DNA of 37,197 nucleotides, taken from the NCBI GenBank assembly GCA_947566125.1, contig CANOIR010000018.1, positions 1-37,197 of the forward strand, given 5' to 3'. Origin of the DNA: an uncultured Ruminococcus sp. (GTDB lineage Bacteria > Bacillota > Clostridia > Oscillospirales > Ruminococcaceae). Of the stretch, positions 9,080-16,953 are shown piece by piece. The position numbers and the translations under genes are program-made. Every line of letters begins with the position of its first letter. Position 1 is the stretch's first letter. The notes beneath the pieces were generated by a model. That model ran no database searches. It was given only the letters and a program-made list of their open reading frames with translations, and was not told the DNA's origin.

Positions 9080-9208
9080 CTAAAATTCTGCGGAAATCCG
9101 GAATTTAGTTTATAATGTGTATATTTTTCGGTATTAGCATATGTTTATATATGCTAATATTGTGCTGCACATATAACCATTTACCGTTTTAGCTATGAGC
9201 TGAAACGG
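9080..9208 (+). promoter_or_regulatory. Riboswitch expression-platform hairpins
   Basis: Three stems follow the aptamer: CTAAAATTC/GAATTTAG with inner CGG/CCG (9080-9108); an 11-bp stem TATTAGCATAT/ATATGCTAATA (9132-9142/9149-9159); and the terminator at 9184-9214. Which one competes with the aptamer cannot be settled by eye. The 130-base gap between P1 and the terminator is long for this family. Confidence 0.5.
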
Positions 9209-9215
9209 TTTTTTA
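9184..9215 (+). terminator. Riboswitch-controlled terminator ahead of btuC
   Basis: CCGTTTTAGCT pairs with AGCTGAAACGG (11 bp with one G-T pair, loop ATG) and is followed by TTTTTTATT, ending about 35 bases before the btuC start. This placement is typical of transcription attenuation by a riboswitch. Confidence 0.85.
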
Positions 9216-9248
9216 TTGCCAAATAAAAAATAAAAGGAGTTGATTTTT

Positions 9249-10280
9249 ATGAACTGCAATGCATACTCAAAAAAACGGCCTTTCATACTGTTCATTTTGG
9301 GTGTTCTTTTGCTGCTGATTATTTTTCTTCTGAGTATATGTCTTGGTTCGATACCAATTTCTTTGGAGGATATGAAAAAAGCCTTTACTGAAAATGATAA
9401 AATCGCACATTCACATTACATAATAATAACAACCATTCGCCTTCCGAGAGTTCTTGCTGCATTTATCGGTGGTGCAAGTATTGCCGTATCAGGACTGATG
9501 ATACAAATATTTTTTCAGAATCCCATTGTGGAACCATACATTCTCGGTATTTCTTCAGGCGCAAATCTTTTTGTAGGACTTGTCATACTTGGAGGTTTTA
9601 CATTTGGTATGACCTCCATGTCGACAACCGGTATGCTGATTGGTTCTTTTCTAGGTGCAGTGTTTATAATGATAATGGTGATTTTTGCATCTCAAAAGGT
9701 AAAGAGCATTACAACCCTTCTAATTATTGGTTTAATGCTCGGATATGTATGCAGTGCTGCAACGAGTGTATTGACTGCTCTTGCGGATCGTGAAAAAATC
9801 GCAAGCTTCACACTTTGGACAATGGGCAGTTTTTCCGGATTCAAGTGGTCTGACGTGAAATATGCGTATATGATAACTATTCCATTTTTGATAATTGCTT
9901 TTCTTATGAGCAAACCTCTCAATGCTATGCTCCTTGGTGAAAAATATGCAAGATCGATGGGAGTTTCTATTAAACTGTTTCGTTTCCTAATTGTAATTGT
10001 ATCCAGCATTCTAACCGCTGTTATTACAGCTTTTGCAGGACCTATATCTTTCATCGGACTTGCTGTTCCACATATCGTAAGAATGACTTTTAAAACAAAT
10101 AACAACCGTATCATGATACCTGCAGTATGCATATACGGTGCTGTCATGACAGGATTCTGCGATTTGATTGCCAGAACTATCATCGCTCCAACTGAGCTTC
10201 CATTAAATGCAGTAACTTCCATAATCGGTGCACCAATCGTTGTGTACTTGCTTGTTAGAAAAAAAGGAGGTACTCTTTGA
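9249..10280 (+). CDS. btuC: Cobalamin ABC transporter permease BtuC (FecCD family)
   Basis: About 343 residues with roughly ten hydrophobic segments, starting with a strong one at about 12-33. Hallmarks of the FecCD/BtuC family are TIRLPRVLAAFIGGASIAVSGL, given here as the blocks RLPRVLAAFIGG and SGLMIQ; NPIVEPYILGISSGA; and GPISFIGLAVPHIVR near the C-terminus, which forms the ATPase-coupling loop. The ATG at 9249 is chosen because AAGGAG sits 9 bases upstream; a TTG at 9240 would lie inside the ribosome site. It forms the membrane channel of the importer with the next two genes. The family also transports iron siderophores and haem, but the riboswitch makes corrinoid the likely substrate. 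Confidence 0.92.
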   Translation: MNCNAYSKKRPFILFILGVLLLLIIFLLSICLGSIPISLEDMKKAFTENDKIAHSHYIIITTIRLPRVLAAFIGGASIAVSGLMIQIFFQNPIVEPYILGISSGANLFVGLVILGGFTFGMTSMSTTGMLIGSFLGAVFIMIMVIFASQKVKSITTLLIIGLMLGYVCSAATSVLTALADREKIASFTLWTMGSFSGFKWSDVKYAYMITIPFLIIAFLMSKPLNAMLLGEKYARSMGVSIKLFRFLIVIVSSILTAVITAFAGPISFIGLAVPHIVRMTFKTNNNRIMIPAVCIYGAVMTGFCDLIARTIIAPTELPLNAVTSIIGAPIVVYLLVRKKGGTL

Positions 10281-11494
10281 TGACCCCTATTCTTTCAGCA
10301 AAGCACCTTGATGCAGGCTATGATAACAAAGCTGTCATTTCTGACATTCATTTTGATGCACTGAAAGGACAGATGATATGCCTTCTTGGACCTAATGGTG
10401 CAGGAAAGTCAACTATTCTTCGTACTCTTTCTGGCTTGCTAGCCCCAATCAATGGCACAGTAGAAATCAATGGTGTAAATATAAAAAAAATAAAAAGCAA
10501 AAATCTTGCCAAAGATCTTTCTCTTGTGCTTACCGACAATGTTTCTCTTTCGCTTATGACGGTGTATGAGATTGCAGCTATGGGACGTATACCGTATACA
10601 GGATTTTTAGGAAATCTCAGTGTAGACGATTATAAAATCGTTGACAATGCACTCGAAACAGTAGGTGCGGCCAATCTAAAAGATCGCTATTTCAGTGAAC
10701 TTAGCGACGGGGAAAAACAAAAAGTAATGATCGCACGTGCATTGGTTCAAGAACCTGATCTTATCATACTGGACGAACCAACCAGCCATTTGGATATAAA
10801 ACATAAGGTTGAAGTCATTCGAGTGTTACAGCGTCTTACAAGAGAAAAAGGCATCACCTGCATTCTGGCTCTCCATGATATTGACCTTGCAATCAAAGGC
10901 TGCCAGACAGTAATTCTTGTGCATGGCAACAACATTGTGACACAAGGTACTCCTGAAGAAATTATCGGCAGCGGATGTGTACAAAAGCTTTACGATATTT
11001 CCGGAGCAGTATATAATGAATTGCTTGGCTCTATTGAGTTTGTCGGCAATAACACGAACGACATTTTCATTATAGGTGGAAACGGCAGCGGAATTCCGAT
11101 ATATCGTACACTTTCACGAATGGGATTCGGACTTACTGCCGGTGTGATTCATGAAAATGATATAGATTTTTCGGTGGCAAGTGTAATATGCAGTAAAGTG
11201 ATAACAGAAAGTGCTTTTGAGCCTATTAAGGATATATCACTTTCCAAAGCGAAAATTCTGTTGCAAGAAGCAAAATGCGTAATTGATGCCGGATTTCATT
11301 TAGGTTACATCAATCAAAAAAATATGGAACTGATAAAGATTGCTCAGAAACTTGGCAAACCGATTTTATCACTTAGAAATAATCAAAACAATTCAGATTT
11401 TATAGATATTGACGTACAGTCGATTCACTTTTATGAAAGCATTGGCGATTTGATATCTTCTATCGATGAAATTATCAAATCGCATTGCCTATAA
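10280..11494 (+). CDS. btuD: Cobalamin ABC transporter ATPase BtuD with an extra C-terminal domain
   Basis: 404 residues, against about 250-260 for a plain ATPase of this family. The first 250 carry Walker A GPNGAGKST, the signature LSDGEKQK and Walker B LIILDEP followed by the switch His in LALHD. Residues about 255-404 form a separate alpha/beta domain starting NDIFIIGGNGSG (a glycine-rich, nucleotide-binding-like turn), followed by HENDIDFSVAS and AFEPIKDISLSKA. I recall similar tails on clostridial BtuD proteins but not a known function. ATG overlaps the btuC stop (TGATG), so the two are translationally coupled; GGAGG lies 9 bases upstream. The ATPase powers corrinoid import at the inner face of the membrane. 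Confidence 0.9.
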   Translation: MTPILSAKHLDAGYDNKAVISDIHFDALKGQMICLLGPNGAGKSTILRTLSGLLAPINGTVEINGVNIKKIKSKNLAKDLSLVLTDNVSLSLMTVYEIAAMGRIPYTGFLGNLSVDDYKIVDNALETVGAANLKDRYFSELSDGEKQKVMIARALVQEPDLIILDEPTSHLDIKHKVEVIRVLQRLTREKGITCILALHDIDLAIKGCQTVILVHGNNIVTQGTPEEIIGSGCVQKLYDISGAVYNELLGSIEFVGNNTNDIFIIGGNGSGIPIYRTLSRMGFGLTAGVIHENDIDFSVASVICSKVITESAFEPIKDISLSKAKILLQEAKCVIDAGFHLGYINQKNMELIKIAQKLGKPILSLRNNQNNSDFIDIDVQSIHFYESIGDLISSIDEIIKSHCL

Positions 11495-11524
11495 ATTATT
11501 TTTATTTTCAAAGGAGAATGATTC

Positions 11525-12700
11525 ATGATGAAAAAGTTTGTATCCTTACTCGCTGGTGCTGCTATCTTTGCAGCTTGTATGACTGGATGTTCTGGTGGCA
11601 GTACTGATTCTTCCCCACAGGAATCAATCGAAAAAACAACAGCATCCACAGAATCTATGGAATCTATAAATGACACTTCTGGTGTTACAGTGGATTATTC
11701 CAGCAACTTCAGTATTGAATACCTCGAAGACGGTATCAAAAAAGTCATTGACGGGGATGGCAGAGAACTTATACTTGTTCCAAAGTCATTGGGAGAGATT
11801 CCGGAAAAATATGCGGACAGCACAGTAATTACAACTCCCGTTCAGAATGCAATTTATATGTCCTCTACACAAATTTGTATGCTGAGAGCAGCTGACAATG
11901 GTAATATTTGGGATTCTGTTGGTGCAGTAAGCAGTGACGCTTCAAGCTTTAGCGGTCTGAGCAATTTGATTTCCAGAATGGACAACGGAGAAATTCTTAA
12001 TGTAGGAGGAATGATGAACGATCCTGATTATGAGCAGATTCAGATGCTGAATCCTGATGTTGTATTTGTCTACACCGGAGATTATGGTCAGCAAGATATT
12101 ATTTCAAAACTTGATGAACTTGGTATTAACTATGCTGTAGATAATGAATTTCTCGAAACTGATTATCTGGCACGAATGGAATGGATGAAATTTATTCTGT
12201 CGTTTTATGATGCTGAAGATGCGGCAAATGCATACATGACAAATGCTGAACAAACCTTTTCTGACATCAAAACAAAACTCGAAGAAACGGACAGCAAAAA
12301 GGTTGCTATATTTAATGTATATGACGGTGCAGCATATGGAATAAGCAGCACAGGTTGGAGCGGAAATTTGCTGACAGATGTAGGCGGTACAAATGCTTTT
12401 GCCGACATGGATTCTGAATCTTATACAATGGAAGCACTTTTTGACTGTGTGCAGGATGCAGATGTCATTATATATACATCAGCACCATCGATATGCAATG
12501 GTATGTCAGCAATAGAAGATGCATTTCCTCAGATTACAGAGTGTGATGCATATAAAAATAATAATATTTATCAAGTAAGCGACTCATATTGGACAAGTAT
12601 TGACCAGACAGATATTCTTGCCGAGGATTTAGCTTCAATCATTCACCCGGATATTTTCCATGACAGAGCCTTGACATATTATGCAAAAGTAGAAAAATAA
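11525..12700 (+). CDS. btuF: Cobalamin-binding lipoprotein BtuF (substrate-binding protein)
   Basis: 391 residues. A lipoprotein signal with lipobox MTGC places the lipidated cysteine at 22. A Ser/Thr-rich linker follows (about 23-60), then a class III (BtuF/FhuD, Peripla_BP_2) binding domain, seen in LNVGGMMNDPDYEQIQMLNPDVVFV and KLDELGINYAV (quoted as separate blocks of the same domain) and GWSGNLLTDVGGTNAFADM. It would capture corrinoids at the cell surface and deliver them to BtuCD. It is the third gene of the riboswitch operon, 30 bases after btuD, with AAGGAG upstream of ATG 11525. Iron-complex binding cannot be excluded from the protein alone. Confidence 0.88.
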   Translation: MMKKFVSLLAGAAIFAACMTGCSGGSTDSSPQESIEKTTASTESMESINDTSGVTVDYSSNFSIEYLEDGIKKVIDGDGRELILVPKSLGEIPEKYADSTVITTPVQNAIYMSSTQICMLRAADNGNIWDSVGAVSSDASSFSGLSNLISRMDNGEILNVGGMMNDPDYEQIQMLNPDVVFVYTGDYGQQDIISKLDELGINYAVDNEFLETDYLARMEWMKFILSFYDAEDAANAYMTNAEQTFSDIKTKLEETDSKKVAIFNVYDGAAYGISSTGWSGNLLTDVGGTNAFADMDSESYTMEALFDCVQDADVIIYTSAPSICNGMSAIEDAFPQITECDAYKNNNIYQVSDSYWTSIDQTDILAEDLASIIHPDIFHDRALTYYAKVEK

Positions 12701-12738
12701 TTTTTAGAACAAATATCAAGAGATTTCACATAAAAATT

Positions 12739-12766
12739 AAAACCACTCGTTTGGCGAGTGGTTTTT
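12739..12766. terminator. Bidirectional terminator between btuF and the adenosyltransferase gene
   Basis: AAAACCACTCG pairs with CGAGTGGTTTT (11 bp, loop TTTGG), with T-runs in both directions. It ends the btu operon rightward and the convergent gene leftward. Confidence 0.9.
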
Positions 12767-12778
12767 GTTTTCTGTATT

Positions 12779-13300
12779 TTAGTATTCAATGCCTTTTCTT
12801 GATGAAATGCCTTTGTCATAAGGATGCTTGCATTTTTGAATTTCTGATACATAATCAGCACAGCTTAACAAATCTTCATCTGGATTTCGTCCTGTCATAA
12901 TAACCTCAAGTCCTTCAGGCTTATTTTTTATAAATTCAACAACACTTTCTAATTTAAGATAGCCGCATGAAATGCATGACATTATTTCATCCATAACCAG
13001 CATTCCATAATCGCTTTCTGTTACAAGATGAATAAGTTCTTCAAATCGTTTTGGATATTCCTCTGCTGCCGCTGCTTTTTCTTCCTCTTCAAGATAAAAA
13101 GGGCATATTCGTAGTTTATACGGAATTTTCACTGTAATCCCGGATATTTCTTTAAGAACTGAAAGTTCGCTTGACATTCCGTTTTTCATAAACTGACTGA
13201 AAAGAACCTTCCCACCAGAACCTGCAAATCGAATCGCTGCTCCAACCGCAGCAGATGTTTTTCCTTTTCCATCACCACAATAAATATGTACAAGACCCAT
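12779..13300 (-). CDS. cobO: Corrinoid adenosyltransferase (CobO/CobA/BtuR type)
   Basis: 173 residues, the usual length. P-loop GDGKGKTSAA near the N-terminus, then RFAGSGGKVLFSQFMKNG, LVMDEIMSCISCGYL (Walker-B-like) and EVIMTGRNPDEDLLSCADYV are conserved CobA/BtuR blocks. The enzyme transfers the adenosyl group of ATP to cob(I)alamin or cob(I)yrinate diamide, making coenzyme B12. It lies convergent to btuCDF, so imported corrinoid would be activated next door. No second riboswitch is seen ahead of it. The start ATG at 13300 has GGGAAG upstream. Confidence 0.93.
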   Translation of the reverse strand: MGLVHIYCGDGKGKTSAAVGAAIRFAGSGGKVLFSQFMKNGMSSELSVLKEISGITVKIPYKLRICPFYLEEEEKAAAAEEYPKRFEELIHLVTESDYGMLVMDEIMSCISCGYLKLESVVEFIKNKPEGLEVIMTGRNPDEDLLSCADYVSEIQKCKHPYDKGISSRKGIEY

Positions 13301-13347
13301 ATTTCACACTTCCCTTCAAATATTGAAATCATTCACTTTTAATTTTT

Positions 13348-13569
13348 TCAATCCGATAATTCATTCAGCATATACTGCAATGCCTCATCTTCTGTGTTAA
13401 AAAACATATTTGTTGTTTTACAGCCTCGTTCAGAATAATATACATTACATTTCTCATTATCATATGCAAGGCAAAATCGTTCATCATCTCTGCCATTACC
13501 ATAAATATTATATAGAAATTTAGGAATTCCTCTTTTTTGTGCTTTCCTTTTAAATTCCTTTTTATCCAT
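13348..13569 (-). CDS. Small conserved protein, possibly an immunity-type protein
   Basis: A 73-residue soluble protein with a good ribosome site (AAAGGAG, 6 bases before the ATG). It runs MDKKEFKRKAQKRGIPKFLY, then a loop, then NVYYSERG and EDEALQYMLNEL at the C-terminus. This layout recalls small immunity proteins of bacterial polymorphic toxin systems (an Imm59-like pattern from memory), but no toxin gene is adjacent. It has a near-consensus promoter in the repeated regulatory block at 13662-13745. Function is not established. Confidence 0.7.
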   Translation of the reverse strand: MDKKEFKRKAQKRGIPKFLYNIYGNGRDDERFCLAYDNEKCNVYYSERGCKTTNMFFNTEDEALQYMLNELSD

Positions 13570-13661
13570 AGTAAACTCCTTTACACATCATTAGACACAA
13601 ATCAGCTTTCCCGTATCGAAATATTCCAATATGCTGTTAAGCATCTTTATAACTTCGTGTT

Positions 13662-13745
13662 CTATAATTTCAGTATAGCACAGAATTTCAAAGATGTAAA
13701 TACTTATTTGCAATCGATTGTTATTCTTTACAGGAATTATAAGCT
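13662..13745. repeat. Duplicated regulatory block, copy A
   Basis: It aligns over about 84 bp with 15929-16013 (roughly four-fifths of the bases by eye). It keeps a minus-strand promoter TTTACA (13700-13695), 17-base spacer, TATACT (13677-13672) that reads into the 73-residue gene. It also keeps the TTTACAG centre of the LysR-side palindrome, but the arms are degenerate and the rightward -10 is gone. No LysR gene follows. Confidence 0.75.
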
Positions 13746-13950
13746 TAAATTTTAAATATAGTTGACTAAAAGTGCAGTTGTGTACCGTAAACGTCTTGAT
13801 TATGAATTTTATATTAAATCATGTGCAAATTATCCCAGAAAACATACCAATTATCCCAAGTACTTGAAACGCAGTATTATTTTGTGATAAAATAGAATAA
13901 CACTCCATTATACATAAATTGATGATAGTATAGATTTTAAAACTCTTCTT

Positions 13951-14111
13951 TTTTAAATAAAATGGCAAAAAAATAATTAAATATTTTCACCTGCATAAAA
14001 AGACCATTTTATTTTTTTACCTGTTGTCAAATTATGTATTTTATTTAATAGGAGTTTTCCACAAGAAAAAGAGACCGTACTATTTCTGAATTAGTACAGT
14101 CTCTTTTTTAT
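13951..14111. repeat. Duplicated terminator block, copy A
   Basis: About 160 bp that match 16954-17113. It contains an inverted pair AAATAAAATGG/CCATTTTATTT about 40 bp apart, the shared stretch TTGTCAAATTATGT, and the hairpin at 14066-14109. In copy B the block follows the LysR gene; here no gene precedes it. Confidence 0.8.
14066..14109. terminator. Terminator-type hairpin in repeat copy A
   Basis: AAAAAGAGAC and GTACTA pair with TAGTAC and GTCTCTTTTT, separated by one conserved C/A mismatch. Relative to the hairpin at 17066-17111, three base pairs differ on both arms in a compensating way. Confidence 0.8.
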
Positions 14112-14127
14112 TTAAAATTGTATTTAA

Positions 14128-14229
14128 TTAATGACAAAATTGACAATCTTTTGTCTTTTCATTATTCAGCTTTATAAGCTGTTCTTGCAATTTTTTATAC
14201 CCTTTTGAGTCTTCATCAAGCTTATGCAT
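14128..14229 (-). pseudogene. Short coding remnant, unknown
   Basis: From an ATG at 14229 the minus strand reads 33 codons, MHKLDEDSKGYKKLQEQLIK to KDCQFCH, before a TAA. It is charged and helical with a terminal CxxCH. In-frame TGA lies just upstream, while a neighbouring frame reads RTHYHEK into it, suggesting a truncated and shifted gene tail. No ribosome site is seen. I do not recognise the family, and it may be chance. Confidence 0.3.
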
Positions 14230-14415
14230 TTTTCATGATAATGCGTTCTTCTATTAAAAACATAATCGCTTTGAATAAGAATCACTTCTTATCATACCTC
14301 AGTCAATGATTACACTTTCCACCGTATCGACATAAAAATATTTAATCTTTGGTTTGGTTTTCCTTTAATGATTATATTATATCATTTCAGATATTCAAAA
14401 GTTTTATAACTAAAA
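14230..14415. other. Non-coding remainder of the 13570-14415 gap
   Basis: Besides the two repeat blocks and the small remnant, the gap holds AT-rich sequence with no sizeable frame. I found no RNA gene in it. Confidence 0.5.
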
Positions 14416-14604
14416 TTATTTTTGATATTTTGATAAAATTTTCTGAAGTTCTTCCTGAAACTCATTATGTATATTTTCAGGTGAGATAATTTCAATATTA
14501 TTGTCAGATTTCATTATCCAGCGATAAAATCTGTCATTTATTCCGATAATGATTTCTGAGCTGTTGTTAATGAAAACATATACTAATAAAATCTTTTTCA
14601 TCAT
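14416..14604 (-). pseudogene. C-terminal fragment of a WYL-domain transcription regulator
   Basis: 62 codons. The part INDRFYRWIMKSDNNIEIIS followed by PENIHNEFQEELQKILSKY closely follows the C-terminal extension of YafY/WYL regulators (pattern 'wilsfG..vevlsPe.l..e....l..i...Y'). Such proteins are about 300 residues with an N-terminal helix-turn-helix, all missing here. An apparent start ATGATG with GGTGAG before it exists, so a short product could still be made, but the upstream DNA is the terminator of the next gene. Read as a remnant. Confidence 0.55.
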
Positions 14605-14629
14605 CTCACCTTAAATTCTCTTTTTGTAA

Positions 14630-14668
14630 ACTGCCCACAATCAAAATAATTGTAGGCAGTATGTTTCT
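14630..14668 (-). terminator. Terminator of the alpha/beta-hydrolase operon
   Basis: Inverted arms ACTGCC-ACAATYATTTT-type around 14631-14663 (plus strand ACTGCCCACAAT against ATTGTAGGCAGT, one mismatch) follow the hydrolase stop at 14672. The T-run is weak. Confidence 0.6.
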
Positions 14669-14671
14669 TGA

Positions 14672-15670
14672 TTATTTCAGATATTCATGATAAAACGTTT
14701 CAATTTTATCAAACGGAATCGCATTCTTATCGCCACCGTCGTAAAGATCCGTATGCACTGCATCGGGAATGATAAGCAGTTCCTTGTTTTCAGCATATTT
14801 GCTGTCAGTCGTCATAGCGGTATACGCATCTTTGCCGAAGTAGCAGGAATGTGCCTTTTCACCGTGCATCACAAGAACCGCACTTCTGATCTCATTGCTG
14901 TAGGTGTTGATCGGCTGATTGATAAACGACATACAACCAATCACACTCCAGCCGTCGTTGGAGTTAAGCGAACGAGGATGATAGCCACGTTCTGTTTTGT
15001 AATAATTGTGGTAATCCTTTACGAAAAATGGTGCATCCTCAGGAAGCGGATCAACAACACCTCCGCCAAGCGTATATTCACCCGACTGATAATCCTTGAT
15101 ACGCTGGACATTGAGATTCTGTTTCATGGCATAACGCTTTTCTTCGCTATCATCGGAATCAAAATAACCGTTTGCATTTACACGGGCCATATCGTACATG
15201 GTAGAAACAACAGTTGCCTTAATTCTGGTGTCAAGAGCCGCCGCATTGATCGCAAGACCGCCCCAACCGCAGATTCCAAGAATACCGATCTTATCAGCGT
15301 CAACATTCTCCTGTACGGAAAGAAAATCGACAGCTGCTTGAAAATCTTCTGTGTTGATGTCAGGAGAAGCCATATATCTTGGCATTCCTCCGCTTTCGCC
15401 TGTGAACGATGGATCAAAGGCAATTGTCAAAAATCCACGCTCTGCCAGAGTCTGTGCGTACAATCCACTGCACTGCTCCTTGATTGCGCCGAACGGGCCA
15501 CATACTGCAATAGCAGGAAGTTTGCCGTATGCATTTTTGGGTTCGTATAAATCAGCCGCAAGCGTAATTCCGTATCTGTTGTGGAATGTGATTTTTCTGT
15601 GATTGACCTCATCGCTTTTGGGGAATGTTTTGTCCCATTCTTCCGTTAAAATTAGTTTCTTGTTTTCCAT
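14672..15670 (-). CDS. Alpha/beta-hydrolase (dienelactone-hydrolase/YcjY-like) with an unusual nucleophile elbow
   Basis: 332 residues, cytoplasmic. The fold is shown by GPFGAIKEQ (oxyanion region), AERGFLTIAFDPSFTGESGG, FQAAVDFLSVQENVDADKIG and a C-terminal VLVMHGEKAHS with the catalytic-type His in PDAVHTDLYD. The elbow reads GILGICGWGGLA at 129-140. In the usual GICASGG form the serine would be at position 136, which is Trp here. Cys134 may act instead, as in dienelactone hydrolase, or the protein may not be a classical esterase. It forms an operon with the 79-residue gene upstream (stop at 15672 abuts this start), divergent from the LysR gene, which probably controls it. Substrate unknown. 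Confidence 0.8.
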   Translation of the reverse strand: MENKKLILTEEWDKTFPKSDEVNHRKITFHNRYGITLAADLYEPKNAYGKLPAIAVCGPFGAIKEQCSGLYAQTLAERGFLTIAFDPSFTGESGGMPRYMASPDINTEDFQAAVDFLSVQENVDADKIGILGICGWGGLAINAAALDTRIKATVVSTMYDMARVNANGYFDSDDSEEKRYAMKQNLNVQRIKDYQSGEYTLGGGVVDPLPEDAPFFVKDYHNYYKTERGYHPRSLNSNDGWSVIGCMSFINQPINTYSNEIRSAVLVMHGEKAHSCYFGKDAYTAMTTDSKYAENKELLIIPDAVHTDLYDGGDKNAIPFDKIETFYHEYLK

Positions 15671-15671
15671 A

Positions 15672-15911
15672 TTACGTTACCTCCAAAGATTTTTTGAGTG
15701 TGTATGTGAAATAGTCAAGGCAGTCGATCTGATCGTTGTATTCGTGTACGCTGTCGAGAAGTTTTTTGCGATAGTCGGAAAGAAATTTCTGCAATGATGA
15801 AAATTCATGCTCATCAAGCATTTTCAGGCATTCCTCTACTTCAATTCTGTCAAGTCCTGCATCTGTCAGATTTTCAGTCATGACAGTGATTTTATCAGTT
15901 GCCAGTGCCAT
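15672..15911 (-). CDS. Small helical protein of unknown function
   Basis: 79 residues, mostly helical: MTENLTDAGLDRIEVEECL, then FLSDYRKKLLDSVHEYNDQI and DCLDYFTYTLKK at the end. I recall similar short proteins beside LysR regulators in Firmicutes, with the DCLDY-type end, but know of no function. GGAGGTGAT precedes the ATG. It is first in the operon with the hydrolase and divergent from the LysR gene. Confidence 0.75.
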   Translation of the reverse strand: MALATDKITVMTENLTDAGLDRIEVEECLKMLDEHEFSSLQKFLSDYRKKLLDSVHEYNDQIDCLDYFTYTLKKSLEVT

Positions 15912-15928
15912 TTCATCACCTCCGTTTT

Positions 15929-16013
15929 CTGTAATTTCAGTATATCATAGATTTTGAAATATGTAAAATACCTATTTTCAATCGCTTGTCATTCTTTACA
16001 GGAATGACAAGAT
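15929..16013. repeat. Duplicated regulatory block, copy B (divergent hydrolase-operon/LysR promoters)
   Basis: Counterpart of 13662-13745. It contains the leftward promoter TTTACA (15967-15962)/TATACT (15944-15939), spacer 17, and the LysR-side palindrome. Confidence 0.75.
15985..16011. promoter_or_regulatory. Palindromic operator-like site over the LysR -35
   Basis: CTTGTCATTC and GAATGACAAG are perfect 10-base inverted arms around TTTACAG. The centre is the -35 of the LysR promoter, fitting autoregulation; a leftward operon lies on the other side. LysR proteins commonly bind such sites in divergent spacers. Confidence 0.7.
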
Positions 16014-16023
16014 GTGATATAAT
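15995..16023 (+). promoter_or_regulatory. Promoter of the LysR gene
   Basis: TTTACA (15995-16000), a 17-base spacer and a perfect TATAAT (16018-16023), 28 bases before the start codon. Confidence 0.8.
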
Positions 16024-16050
16024 AGAACCATAAAATTACGGAGGTGTGCT

Positions 16051-16923
16051 ATGGAAATCAGAGTATTACGCTATTTTATGGAAATTGCAAGAGAAGAAAA
16101 CATGACCAAAGCAGCAGAAAAGCTGCATATCTCGCAGCCGTCACTATCAAAAGAAATCAAAAAACTGGAAGAGGAACTGGGACACCCTTTATTTATCCGC
16201 ACCAACAAAAATATGCGGCTTAATGATGAGGGAATGCTCCTGCGAAAACGTGCGTCTGATATTCTTGCCATGGTTGACAAGACTGCCGAGGAATTCAGTA
16301 TGCTTGACAGCATTATTGGCGGCGAAATACGGATTGGCTGTGCGGAAAGCGTACAGATAAAATACCTTGCACGTGTGATAAGATCGTTTAAAGAAACGTA
16401 TCCGAATTTCATGTTTCATATTTTCAGCGGAGATACCGAACCAGTTGCAGAACGTCTTGACCGAGGCCTGCTGGATATTGCCGTCATTGTAGAACCTCCC
16501 AATTTATCGAAATACAATTATCTTCCTGTACCGGAAAGCGATAGATGGGGTGTTGTGATGCGCCGGGACAGTCCCCTTGCAGAAAAATCAGAGCTGACCT
16601 TTGAGGACTTGTACGGTCTGCCATTGTTTACGTCGGAACAAAGCACCCGTGTCGATTTTCCACGCTGGTGCGGAGAAAATTTTGAGAAGTTAAATATTGC
16701 AGGAACGTTCAACTTGTCTTTTAATGGTTCGATATTTGTTCGTGAGGAACTTGGATATCTGCTGACATTCGAGCATCTGATCAATACGAGCGAAGAAAGC
16801 GGACTTTGTTTTCGTCCTATCATGCCTCCACTTGAAACCAAAATGTATATCATTTGGAAGAAGTATCAGGTCTTTTCGCCGATTGTGGAATTGTTTTTGA
16901 AGAGCTTAAAGAAAAGTTTCTGA
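16051..16923 (+). CDS. LysR-family transcription regulator
   Basis: 290 residues, the family norm. The N-terminal winged helix-turn-helix is typical: MEIRVLRYFMEIAREENMTK, AAEKLHISQPSLSKEIKKLE, LGHPLFIRTNK. The rest (about 90-290) is the LysR effector-binding domain, seen in GEIRIGCAES and LDRGLLDIAVIVEPP. It is divergent from the small-protein/hydrolase operon and its promoter spacer holds a 27-bp palindrome, so it very likely controls that operon and itself. The inducer is unknown. GGAGGTG precedes the ATG. Confidence 0.93.
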   Translation: MEIRVLRYFMEIAREENMTKAAEKLHISQPSLSKEIKKLEEELGHPLFIRTNKNMRLNDEGMLLRKRASDILAMVDKTAEEFSMLDSIIGGEIRIGCAESVQIKYLARVIRSFKETYPNFMFHIFSGDTEPVAERLDRGLLDIAVIVEPPNLSKYNYLPVPESDRWGVVMRRDSPLAEKSELTFEDLYGLPLFTSEQSTRVDFPRWCGENFEKLNIAGTFNLSFNGSIFVREELGYLLTFEHLINTSEESGLCFRPIMPPLETKMYIIWKKYQVFSPIVELFLKSLKKSF

Positions 16924-16953
16924 TAAAATAATGTGCCGCCATTTTGAATACAC

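Noticed and set aside
9692..10222. A 176-codon leftward frame across btuC
   Set aside because: It is the shadow of a membrane-protein gene. The hydrophobic look comes from the complementary codons.
14687..15550. A 287-codon rightward frame across the hydrolase gene
   Set aside because: It is antisense to a clear alpha/beta-hydrolase with good ribosome site and promoter; the translated product is rich in Arg/Cys/His and matches nothing.
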